Part shown: one piece after another, positions 54,119 to 62,410 of the stretch
Position numbering within the stretch: the first letter of the stretch is position 1
How the letters are laid out: every line of letters starts with the position of its first letter
NCBI GenBank assembly: GCA_018806915.1
Contig: JAGKQI010000086.1
Coordinates: 248,001 to 312,000 of the forward strand
DNA length: 64,000 nucleotides
Direction: 5' to 3'
Source of the DNA: Phytophthora colocasiae
Taxonomy: Eukaryota; Oomycota; Peronosporomycetes; Peronosporales; Peronosporaceae
The notes under the pieces: model-generated
Seen by the model: only the letters and a program-made list of their open reading frames with translations
What the model was told of the DNA's origin: nothing
The model's database searches: none
Translations under genes and position numbers: made by a program

Positions 54119-55317
54119 GGTTCGAGACTTGGTAAAAGGTGGAGTTGTTGGCGACTGGGAGTAGACTGCGTTGTGACCTCAGAGGCCAAGAACTGGCTGA
54201 CCACGACAAGCACTGCGCTGAGTTCCATCGTGGCGACAGCCGCACCCTCCAACGTTGCGCCAGCAACGTCGAACTGAACATTACCGAAGTTTTACGCCCC
54301 TTCGAGCGCCGTTTTAGCGACGATCGGCTGCAAAACAATGCTTCGTTTCAGCCAATGAATCAAGGAGATTGCGAGGAGATTTCGTGGCATTTTGAGAGAC
54401 CCTATGGAGACGCGGATCCACACGATCTCAACAACGGAGACAATCTCTAGAGATTTCTTTTCATCTCCAAGTTTTGTGAGATTTCGGGTACAAGACTGAA
54501 ACAGCAAAACTGCCGTCTTCATTTTCGGTTGTAAATCGGTAAAACCGGTAATACTATCTCCGACGACCAAAACTCGTCGGAGGCGTGGGGTTAGGGGAAC
54601 TAAGCTAGGGATCAGCTATGTAGCCAGTGTCATGTGATCGTAGGATAGTAAATCAGGATGGGATTAGTAGTAGGCATAGGAATAACCATAAACAGAATCG
54701 AATTTGCCCTGAACCACTCAAGTGTCTTCGCTGCGCCTGGAACCGGGAACTACATTGGCCCTACAAGCGTCAAGAAGGTAAGGATACGTGACCTAGTATA
54801 GCGGTTAAGTCTGGATAATATATTGGCCAGCTTTGCCCTATCTAGTGAACTATCCTTTAAGTGCATACATCGGATCGGAAGGAATTGGTTGTTTAGCCTG
54901 ACGATCCCGTCGAATCTCGCCCCCTCAAGACCCCCGCTAAAGGAAGCGGAAAACAACGGAAAGGAAGGGACAGATCCCGAACACTGGACTACTGGAAGGC
55001 CTGAATCAAGGACCAGGCGACCGGATCAAGGCACGAGCACTCGCCTGTGACCCGGATCAACCCCTCTGAGGTAGAGTGAAGTATTCCCACGCTATCTCCC
55101 ACCCCTGCGTCACCCAAGATATTCTTCTCGTCCCAAGACATCTTCAGAAGTCACCTGGAAGAGCGTAACCCGCCTACCGACGGGTACACAAGGTGAAACT
55201 ACACACAGCTAGATCACGGATCATCGGGGGACCCCCTCCGTTAGTCGGTGTCTGGGCGCAAGTGGTGATCGAGACCTGCCTTAACCAGATTTTGGCAGAC
55301 CCGCTCCACCACACCGC

Positions 55318-56945
55318 CACTTGATGTAGTCGCCCGTCGCTGCCGCAATGGTATATTACGCGATGAGAAGGCTGACCTACAAGGACGACAGCTGATTATG
55401 AGACTCCGGGTGACCGCACTCAGAGTCACACATAGTTCCGACGGGTCCAGCAGTGGAGAACCACCGCAGTCCAAGCGCCTGCAGCATGGTCCGCCGCGCC
55501 CGCAAGTCTCGTTGACACCATCTGCACTGTCGACGCCATCGCTGAGCTCGCTGCCGGTATACAAGAGTCACTCTGATAGCACTCGTTAGGAGTCTGGTGT
55601 GCCAATGTCTGAAGATCGAGGTAGCTCTCTGACGACTGACGCGCCTGTGCCAAGTGTTATTGGGACCTCGCGTACGTCTGATGACCACTCGTCGGGACTA
55701 CAGACCTCTCGTGGAAGCTCCACAGACTCGTCGCTGATGTCCATGAGTCGAGGGGCGTCTGCACATATGCCGTTGTCAGTTGGAGGTCTGGCGATGATCG
55801 CCCAAGGTGCTGAAGCCGGAGGAATGGTCGCCGGAGAGTCTATGGGAATCCACGTGACACGAACACTGATGACGGTGAAGTCGGAGCCTGAAGACTTGGA
55901 GATGTTGGAAGAGAAGCCGGAGTTTCCAGAAGTGAAGTCCGAGAGACAGTTGTCTACCAGAGATTCTGTGCAAGGTTCTGTTCACCGGACGCCGGAAGCT
56001 CCATCATCGTCCGTCTCAAGGCGTGGGAGAAGCCACCAGAGCAGGCATCAGAGTCTGAAGAGCGAGGATCACCAGAAAGTGTCTTCCAGACGCTTGAGTT
56101 CCGTTGCGTCAAGCCACACACGAAGTTCCCAGAGATCAGGCCCAGCGCAGATCGAATTGAACGCTATGCGGCAGCAACGCCTTTGTTGAAAACTTCAACA
56201 AAGACCCGAAGGCATATCGCGAGCGCGTTGCTGCGGCTCGCGATCGCTACTACACTTACACTACGCGTGGTAAGTGTGAACGCCTCCATGATCAGTCCAT
56301 GGAAGCGGGGATCCCATGTGCCGTTCCCTTTGGCACACCCTGCCCATGTTGCCAACCCTTGGCAACACGTCTCAGGAATGCCAGCGTCGAATGGAACAAG
56401 AGCAGAAGGAATTTCTGGCCAGAGAACGTCTGGAATCCATGGAGCGTGAACGTCGACGTGAACAACGGGAACTTGATACGCGCCAGCAGATCCAGACACT
56501 TACCGACCGACTACTCGAGTCTGAGAGCGCCAGACTGGAAGCCCAGAGACGCGTGAATGACTTGGAAGAACGTCGGAGTCAAGCGTCAGAGTCCAAGCCC
56601 AAGTACCATTCGAAATCGTCTGAGAGACAGGTGTCCGACGAACAAGTTTCTGGTGAACAGTTTTCCGACATACAGCGTCTGGAGACCGAGTTTGCAGATC
56701 GCTGGAAACAACGGGAAGCCGAGGCCGAAGCCGAACGAGCGCGTTGGGCAGACGAGCTGAAACGTGACTGGATTTCGCAAATGGAGACCTTACGACAGCG
56801 GGTGCACGACGTGGAATCGGAGCGCGACAGGGAGCGGGAAAGTTCCCAGAACATGCAGTGTTTCCAGGCCGCAGAATTGAGGAACCTTCGTGCAACATTG
56901 TCCCAAGTTCAAGGGGTCGCCAACTTCAAGTCGGATCTCCGGTGA
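55318..56945 (+). pseudogene. Element D N-terminal ORF, second part (after the insertion of E)
   Basis: Bases 55318-55346 are the rest of the inverted segment. From about 55351 the plus-strand frame matches B: DEKADLQGRQLIMRLRV, SSDGSSSGEPPQSKRLQ. A TAG at 55587-55589 interrupts it. The frame continues to DRGSSLTTDAPVPSVIGT and KSEDHQKVSSRRLSS. Near 56178 a foreign segment of about 195 bp interrupts it; then the coiled coil resumes (CQRRMEQEQKEFLARERLES to ESERDRERESSQNMQ). The ORF ends at 56945, overlapping gag in another frame. Confidence 0.75.
56178..56372 (+). other. Foreign insertion of about 195 bp in the D N-terminal ORF, hairpins near both ends
   Basis: B has no counterpart: there CAACAACAGGAGTGGCAACG is continuous. 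The insert has perfect inverted repeats near each end: CTTTGTTGAA/TTCAACAAAG (56181-56203) and GTTGCCAA/TTGGCAAC (56348-56366). One frame is open throughout (NAFVENFNKDPKAYRERV, then CPCCQPLATRL), so it may be a piece of some gene. Source unknown. Confidence 0.6.
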
Positions 56946-58644
56946 ACATGACCCTAAACCGGCAACCGGACTTCTGGTGAACAGTCGGGATACGGGAGAT
57001 TGCACACCTGGGGTTAGGGGATCAGAAGGAGTCGCCAGTAGGGGTAGGGTTACACCCATTAAAACGACGGAGGCCTTCCATACGCCTCTTCCCCTACGGA
57101 GATCGACCGAAACCAAGCGCGCGAAGGCTGGAAGGCATGGCGCGGCCACCGCGGCCGCTACGACGACCCAGACGGCTCAAGCGGCTCCCCTGACCAAGGT
57201 CAAGATTGAAGGAAGGCGCCCAGCGACTCCCAGACGTGAAGGACACCGTAAATCAAGCGAACGACGCTCTGAAGATGGCCGGGACGCTCCTCGAAGGCCT
57301 GGAAGACGCAGGAATGACCCAGACCCGGGTGGAAGCTCCAGTGACTCAAGCTCGGACTCCAGTAATTCGTCTTCTGATGACTTGGATCCTCCGGAGATTG
57401 TCAACCTGACTTCTGCATCCCAGGGACAAGCTGGAGCGACCTTGCTGACTATGAGGCCCTTCATAAACTCAAGTATCATCGGAGAATTTGATCCCCGAGC
57501 GACATTGAGAGAACGTGTTCACTGGTGGGAGCGCTTCGTGAACATGGCATCTCAGGGAGCATGGATGAACAAGACCCGCATACAGGCGCTCAAGCTGAAG
57601 CTCCCGGTGTCTGCCAGAGATTGGTTCAACCAGCTTCCGAAGAGCGTTTCCCGTGATTGGAAGGAATTGTCATCGGAGTTTCGCAGGCGCTATTGCAAGG
57701 CCCGGTCATCATACTCCGAGAGATATTTCACGATGGAAATGAAGAGTTCCGAGACTCCGTTGGACTTCTTCTACCGCCTGAACTCGGCCGCCGGGAAAGC
57801 TGAAGTGGACTTCAGAAAATCCTCCAGACGCCTGGAGAAACACGTTCTGAGGTACATCACCAAGCTGAAGGACGAGCGTCTGAAGATCGCGTTACAAGGC
57901 CGGAAGTTCAGGAGTATCTCGGACTTGGAATATGCTCTGCAACAGGACGAAGATGTCTGGCGAACTGCTGATCAAGACACTACGACCACCAGACATCGGG
58001 ATTTCCGAGCGGACAATCTCCCACGCGGACAGTTTAAGCCGAAGCGTATGGGGAAGACTTACGTCGCCCGAGAAGCAGACCCGGATGCCTCTGACGATGT
58101 CGATGCGGATACCAGAACTCAAGAGAAGGATACCAGAGCTTTGTCGTCAGAACACGATCGCGAGATGTCTGGTGTACAATCTTCGTCTGGTGTACAATCT
58201 GCCTCTCAGGCGCCTGGCGGTGCTGATTGGACTCAGACTCTGACAAACGAAGTTTATCGGGTCATGGACAACATAGAATGGCGACCGCCGCCCCAGTCTC
58301 CCCGAGGATCCTCAGGTCAAGACTTCCAGCAGACACGTCGCGATAACCCTGACTACTGGAACAAGTTCTGTGAGAAGTGTCGCCGCTGGGGTCATTCAGA
58401 AGAGAGCTGCTGGAGAGACATTGTCTGTGACAGATGTCAGGAGAAAGGTCACCCGAGCAGGATGTGCCGAGTACCGCCGTGTGAGGTTTGCGGAAAGGTA
58501 CATTCTGGGAGACCGTGTGAAGATGTCAAGACTTTGGAATCCCTCAAGAAACTAGCCCGTCAAGGTGCACTGAAGGACCTGCCGGATCACCTACTGGAGA
58601 AACTCCTGGGTGACGAGGCTGATTCTGGGAAACAGTTAAACTAG
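56890..58644 (+). CDS. gag: Element D gag (capsid and nucleocapsid)
   Basis: Open for 584 codons. The first ATG (56890) overlaps the preceding ORF, so the true start is uncertain; the part similar to B begins near KTTEAFHTPLPLRRSTETKR. The capsid core (IIGEFDPRATLRERVHWWER, SARDWFNQLPKSVSRDWKEL, SSETPLDFFYRLNSAAGKAE) is followed by three zinc knuckles: CEKCRRWGHSEESC, CDRCQEKGHPSRMC and CEVCGKVHSGRPC. It ends GKQLN at TAG 58642-58644, the same TTA AAC TAG ending as gag of E. It looks intact. Confidence 0.87.
   Translation: MQHCPKFKGSPTSSRISGEHDPKPATGLLVNSRDTGDCTPGVRGSEGVASRGRVTPIKTTEAFHTPLPLRRSTETKRAKAGRHGAATAAATTTQTAQAAPLTKVKIEGRRPATPRREGHRKSSERRSEDGRDAPRRPGRRRNDPDPGGSSSDSSSDSSNSSSDDLDPPEIVNLTSASQGQAGATLLTMRPFINSSIIGEFDPRATLRERVHWWERFVNMASQGAWMNKTRIQALKLKLPVSARDWFNQLPKSVSRDWKELSSEFRRRYCKARSSYSERYFTMEMKSSETPLDFFYRLNSAAGKAEVDFRKSSRRLEKHVLRYITKLKDERLKIALQGRKFRSISDLEYALQQDEDVWRTADQDTTTTRHRDFRADNLPRGQFKPKRMGKTYVAREADPDASDDVDADTRTQEKDTRALSSEHDREMSGVQSSSGVQSASQAPGGADWTQTLTNEVYRVMDNIEWRPPPQSPRGSSGQDFQQTRRDNPDYWNKFCEKCRRWGHSEESCWRDIVCDRCQEKGHPSRMCRVPPCEVCGKVHSGRPCEDVKTLESLKKLARQGALKDLPDHLLEKLLGDEADSGKQLN
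58635..58644 (+). promoter_or_regulatory. Gag-pro slippery site of element D (GTTAAAC followed by TAG)
   Basis: The heptamer GTTAAAC (58635-58641) in frame G TTA AAC plus gag TAG repeats the arrangement in E, and B keeps the same word. Downstream, D has lost about 16 bases relative to B, which spoils the pol frame and any hairpin. Confidence 0.65.
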
Positions 58645-58654
58645 CAAGCCGAAA

Positions 58655-59917
58655 CGCGCCGGGCAAGGCATACCCCCAGAGTTATGTGTTCTAGTGTACG
58701 TAGGACCAGAGCTGAAAACGACCCAATCTAAAAATCAACATTGCATGACCTCTTTAGCTCAAGAATCAGCCATGTCTTCAGAAATTCCGCGTCTGAGAGA
58801 CAGTTCATCGGACCTTCCGAGAGACTGTTCACCGGACTTTCCGAGAGACAATGAACCGCCTCCGGACGATACAATCCAGTTTCGTCTGAAAGACGGAGAA
58901 TGTTATGGCTGGTGGGAGGATCACTACCCCGATCCTGCAAAGCGTGATGTGGTTATGGTGCATGGCGCCGTCAATGATCATCGGACCAAGATTCTCCTGG
59001 ACACCGGTGCGACTATTAACATCCTGAGTTACGACTTTGCGCGTAAGCTCGGACTCAGGCTTAAGTCACACAAACAGACAAGGGTGTCTGGGATGGGAGG
59101 CGTTCCGACGTACATTGGTGCCAGTGCCGAGATCAAGCTGACTCTCGGACCGAGGGTTGTCTACATTGTTGATGTCTGGGTTGCGAATATCGGCGAAGGT
59201 ATAAACGTGCTATTGGGAATGGGATTCATGTTCGCCGCTGGTCTGAGGATCAGCGTTCGTGAGGGACTTATGCCAGACGAAGTCGTGGTGATGATGTGCA
59301 GCTGGGAGCCTGGTGATCACATCGGCAGGAACAGGTCCATCAGACCAAGTGAAGCTGTACTTCTGAGGCCTGGTGAAGAATTTGTTGTTCGCATTGACTA
59401 TGGACCGACGAACCCACAACGAGAAGTCGTGTGGGCGGGACGTGGAGACCGTTGGGTGACTCAACTGATTTATGCAGCTCGGTCATGGCCTGTGGCGGTG
59501 CGCGTGGTGAACATCTCTGACCAGAATACTTGGGTGAATGAATTCTCTGATGTCGCAAGGATTGTGGAGTATGGATTTTTCCCTCGACATGGTCGCTTTG
59601 TACGGCCAGGCTCTGCAGCCTACCGTGACTGGGAAGTTTTGATTCTGGAGAACACTCCGTCACCAGAAACGAAGAAACGTCTGAAGGCCGAAGCTAACTT
59701 GGAGGATCTGATACCTCAACCTCCGTGTGTGGATCACCCGGTATACCCGTGGCCAACTAAGATCTTACAGCGCCCGAGGCTGGACAATGCTCGAGTACAG
59801 TTTGTGAAGCCTACTTCGGTCCCACGAACAAAACGAGTTCGTTTCGCTTTGGATATGGCTACGCAGACAGATGACTGGGTGATGCCGGAAAAGAGGAGAC
59901 CCGAGATACCGCTGTGA
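58655..59917 (+). CDS. Element D protease and following domain
   Basis: The pol-phase frame reads KRAGQGIPPELCVLVYVGPEL just upstream of an ATG at 58694-equivalent phase. Retropepsin motifs are KILLDTGATINILSYDFARKL and INVLLGMGFMFAAGLR. A conserved domain follows (EPGDHIGRNRSIRPSEAVLL, VVRIDYGPTNPQREVVWAGR, SWPVAVRVVNISDQNTWV), which B has partly deleted. The frame shifts at 59914-59917 from the next linker ORF. Confidence 0.82.
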   Translation, partial: RAGQGIPPELCVLVYVGPELKTTQSKNQHCMTSLAQESAMSSEIPRLRDSSSDLPRDCSPDFPRDNEPPPDDTIQFRLKDGECYGWWEDHYPDPAKRDVVMVHGAVNDHRTKILLDTGATINILSYDFARKLGLRLKSHKQTRVSGMGGVPTYIGASAEIKLTLGPRVVYIVDVWVANIGEGINVLLGMGFMFAAGLRISVREGLMPDEVVVMMCSWEPGDHIGRNRSIRPSEAVLLRPGEEFVVRIDYGPTNPQREVVWAGRGDRWVTQLIYAARSWPVAVRVVNISDQNTWVNEFSDVARIVEYGFFPRHGRFVRPGSAAYRDWEVLILENTPSPETKKRLKAEANLEDLIPQPPCVDHPVYPWPTKILQRPRLDNARVQFVKPTSVPRTKRVRFALDMATQTDDWVMPEKRRPEIPL

Positions 59918-60402
59918 ACACCGGAGATCTGGGATTGTCATCAGAGAAAACGACTCCGAAAGTCTCCGGAACCACGTCTGGGATTCCGAGTAACATGGTC
60001 ACCCTGAGTGTTTCTGGTGAACTGTCCATGGGAGATGAGGATCCGACAGACTGTTCATGGGATATCCCAATCCAGAGTATGCCAGGCACCCCTGTGGAAA
60101 AGCTCCGAGCCGAGTACGAGCGGTGCATGCGAGTCACGAATGAAGAACTGGATCTGGAACCCGGTGTCTATATACAGGAAGGAACGGAGCTGCTCTCTCA
60201 ACTGCGTGACCAACTGGTTATGCTACCTGAACTGGAAGACTTGACTCCTGAATGCGACATCGACAAGGCTGACGTCGGAGTACCCGGGAAAACAACGCCG
60301 GGGATGGAGAAGAAACTCAGGGACATTCTGAAGTATCATCGGAAAATCTTTCTGGGAGACGGCAACGCCGCACCTGCCCCGGGTAAGGGGCGTGGTCTGT
60401 GA
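59914..60402 (+). pseudogene. Element D protease-RT linker, out of frame on both sides
   Basis: Contains WDIPIQSMPGTPVEKLRAEY and ELDLEPGVYIQEGTELLSQL, matching the linker of B. At its end GDGNAAPAPG is followed by one extra base compared with B, so RT lies in another frame. Two small frameshifts thus isolate it. Confidence 0.8.
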
Positions 60403-62410
60403 CTTGGACGTGGGAGACGCTAAACCTGTTGCCCAACGTCCGAGGTCCGTTGCCCCTCACCTGATGATCAAGGTATACGAACTTCTGAAGAAGCTCCTGG
60501 AGACCGGACTCATCGAGTATTCGACTTCGCCTTGGGCATCACCAATAGTGATTGTTCTCAAGAAGAATGGCGTGGACATACGCATGTGCATTGATTATCG
60601 AGTGGTGAATGGTTTTATCCAGTTGTCGCGTTATCCGTTGCCCCTGATAGACGATCTGTTGATTGGTTTTGAGGCAGCACTGTGGTTTATGAGTCTGGAT
60701 ATGGCGAGTGGTTTTTGGGCTATTCGAATGACGGAGCGTGCAAGGCTGATCTCAGCGTTCATCTGCCCATTTGGACACTTCCAGTGGGTAAGAATGCCCT
60801 TCGGTCTGAAGAACGCCCCTCTGGTGTACCAGGCTATGCTGGATAACTGCCTGTGGGGGTTCGTGCGATTGTCACCTGAAGAGGAAGCTGAGGTTGACTC
60901 CGACGTGCTGGAATTCCTGAAGTTAGAACCCCAGAACTCTAACGTACATGGTCTGATGTCTGTTGAACAACTTCAGAACTCTGATGAACACATGCCAGAG
61001 GCTCCGGTGCTCACCGACCAAATGACTGTCTTTCAGAGGAACATCCCAGTCCCGTCCTTCATGGGACCGGTACTCGGTCGAAGTTCCTACATTGACGACA
61101 TTGCTCATGGGGCGCCCACCTGGGATCAACTTTGTGAAGACCTGAACGCCTTGCTTTTCAGACTCACATACTGGAACATTTCTGTGAGCTTGCCCAAGAG
61201 CGAGTTCGGGAAGCTGACGATTCCCTATCTGTCACATGAGATCAGTGCTGAAGGACTGAGAGCCACGCCGAATATCGTCAAGGGAGTGGAAGAATTGCCG
61301 TTTCCGTCGACACTCAAGGGAGTACAGAGTTTCATGGGAAGTCTGAATTATTACAACAAGTTTATCGAAGACTTACCGGTGATCGCTGCTGTGCTCTACG
61401 AGTTGTCTGATGAACAGATTCGTGCTGGTCGACATTTGGCTCGAGCTAAGGAAGCCTTTGAGATTCTGAAGCGCAAGATTGTCTCGACACCGCTCCTCAG
61501 ACACCCAGATCGCACCAGACCTTTCGTTATTATACCTCATGCGAACCCGTGGGCTGCTTCAGTCGTCTTGGGACAGGAGTACGATGGAGTGATACACCCC
61601 GTACGGTTCACTGGACGTGTACTGAATGAGGCGGAACTCCGATATCACATCGCAGAGAAAGAGGTCATAGCGATCCTCAGGGTTCTGGAGAACTTTCGGG
61701 CTCTGGTAAACACGAGTCCCGTGATCACGGTGTACACCAGACATTCGGTGTTGAAATGGCTCCTGTCATCCAGTTCGGCTGATGGCCGGAACGTGAGGTG
61801 GGGATTGAAGCTGTCACATTGGAACTTGGAGATTCGCAGAATCCAGCGAGATGAGGATGGTCTCCCGGCCATACTTGGAGCGGGCATCACACCCCGTGAA
61901 CACCTCGATGAGGTCTCTGAAAACCTCATCCCCGTCAAGGGGCGAGTCAAACCACCAGCACCCATTAGCGTGGAGATGCTAGAGGCTGATTACCGAGGTT
62001 GTGTCCTGAGTTTTGATGGTGCCGCCAAGACATCCACTCGCCTGGGAAGCTGCGGATGTGTGCTCTGGGAGCTCCCGGGTTGGAACATCCTGGAAGCCCA
62101 AGGGTTCGCTCTGAAAGATGTCACTGTGAATGACTCAGAATACTGTGGTCTGATCAATGGATTGAAGTTGGCGTTGAAACGTGGTATCCGAGACTTGGTG
62201 GTTGTCGGAGATTCCCGTATCGCTATCCAGCAGGCCCAAGGTCTGATCAATTGTAATCAGCCGAACCTGCAGCGGAAATTGGCCGAGTTTGAGTCTCTGA
62301 AGATCCAGTTCGAGTCTCTGAAGCTAGTGCACGTGAAGCGTGAGTTCAATCAAGCAGCGGACTATTTGACGTCCAAGACTCTTGTCCTTGGCGAGTCCTG
62401 GCAGGTCTAA
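60392..62410 (+). CDS. pol: Element D RT, RNase H and second archaeal-type RNase H
   Basis: RT begins VCDLDVGDAKPVAQRPRSVA; the active site YIDDIAHG is at residue 233. The thumb has PFPSTLKGVQSFMGSLNYYN. The Ty3-type RNase H lies near 370-430 (PFVIIPHANPWAASVVLGQE, YHIAEKEVIAILRVLENF). The second RNase H is complete: Asp in LSFDGAAK (about 539), Glu in NDSEYCGL, Asp in VVGDSRIA, Asp in FNQAADYL. A TAA at 62408-62410 stands where B has CAA (Gln), so integrase is cut off by one nonsense change. Confidence 0.92.
   Translation: MVCDLDVGDAKPVAQRPRSVAPHLMIKVYELLKKLLETGLIEYSTSPWASPIVIVLKKNGVDIRMCIDYRVVNGFIQLSRYPLPLIDDLLIGFEAALWFMSLDMASGFWAIRMTERARLISAFICPFGHFQWVRMPFGLKNAPLVYQAMLDNCLWGFVRLSPEEEAEVDSDVLEFLKLEPQNSNVHGLMSVEQLQNSDEHMPEAPVLTDQMTVFQRNIPVPSFMGPVLGRSSYIDDIAHGAPTWDQLCEDLNALLFRLTYWNISVSLPKSEFGKLTIPYLSHEISAEGLRATPNIVKGVEELPFPSTLKGVQSFMGSLNYYNKFIEDLPVIAAVLYELSDEQIRAGRHLARAKEAFEILKRKIVSTPLLRHPDRTRPFVIIPHANPWAASVVLGQEYDGVIHPVRFTGRVLNEAELRYHIAEKEVIAILRVLENFRALVNTSPVITVYTRHSVLKWLLSSSSADGRNVRWGLKLSHWNLEIRRIQRDEDGLPAILGAGITPREHLDEVSENLIPVKGRVKPPAPISVEMLEADYRGCVLSFDGAAKTSTRLGSCGCVLWELPGWNILEAQGFALKDVTVNDSEYCGLINGLKLALKRGIRDLVVVGDSRIAIQQAQGLINCNQPNLQRKLAEFESLKIQFESLKLVHVKREFNQAADYLTSKTLVLGESWQV

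Larger units (their letters stand above)
50142..54587. mobile_element. Element F: hAT DNA transposon inserted in the 3' LTR of E
   Basis: Terminal inverted repeats CACGCCT (50142-50148) and AGGCGTG (54581-54587) are flanked by an exact 8-bp duplication gggttagg (50134-50141 and 54588-54595). The other LTR of E has a single gggttagg at the same place. An 8-bp duplication and the encoded transposase both fit the hAT superfamily. Two convergent ORFs fill most of the 4446 bp: an unknown coiled-coil protein on plus and the transposase on minus. Subterminal DNA at both ends is rich in GGAGAT/GAGATT words, plausible transposase-binding repeats. Both ORFs look intact, so this copy may be autonomous. 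Confidence 0.95.
34653..55313 (+). mobile_element. Element E: GATC-rich Ty3/Gypsy element with dual RNase H, inserted in D
   Basis: LTRs begin TGTGGTGAAG and end CCACCACA: 34653-35926 on the left, and 49516-55313 on the right, the latter interrupted by the hAT element F. A 4-bp duplication ccgc (34649-34652 and 55314-55317) flanks it and matches the uninterrupted target sequence in B. Genes on the plus strand are a leader ORF, gag, protease, then a 1540-residue pol with RT, two RNase H domains, integrase and chromodomain-like tail. A minus-strand ORF set lies beside the 3' LTR. Element G interrupts the leader ORF. The pol ORF is open, but gag and protease carry stops. Confidence 0.93.
49516..55313 (+). 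repeat. 3' LTR of element E, split by the hAT element F
   Basis: The LTR parts are 49516-50141 and 54588-55313; the hAT element lies between them. Without F and one 8-bp duplication it is about 1344 bp, longer than the 5' copy mainly because of extra 23-bp repeats. Otherwise I see only a handful of substitutions between the two copies. Confidence 0.94.
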
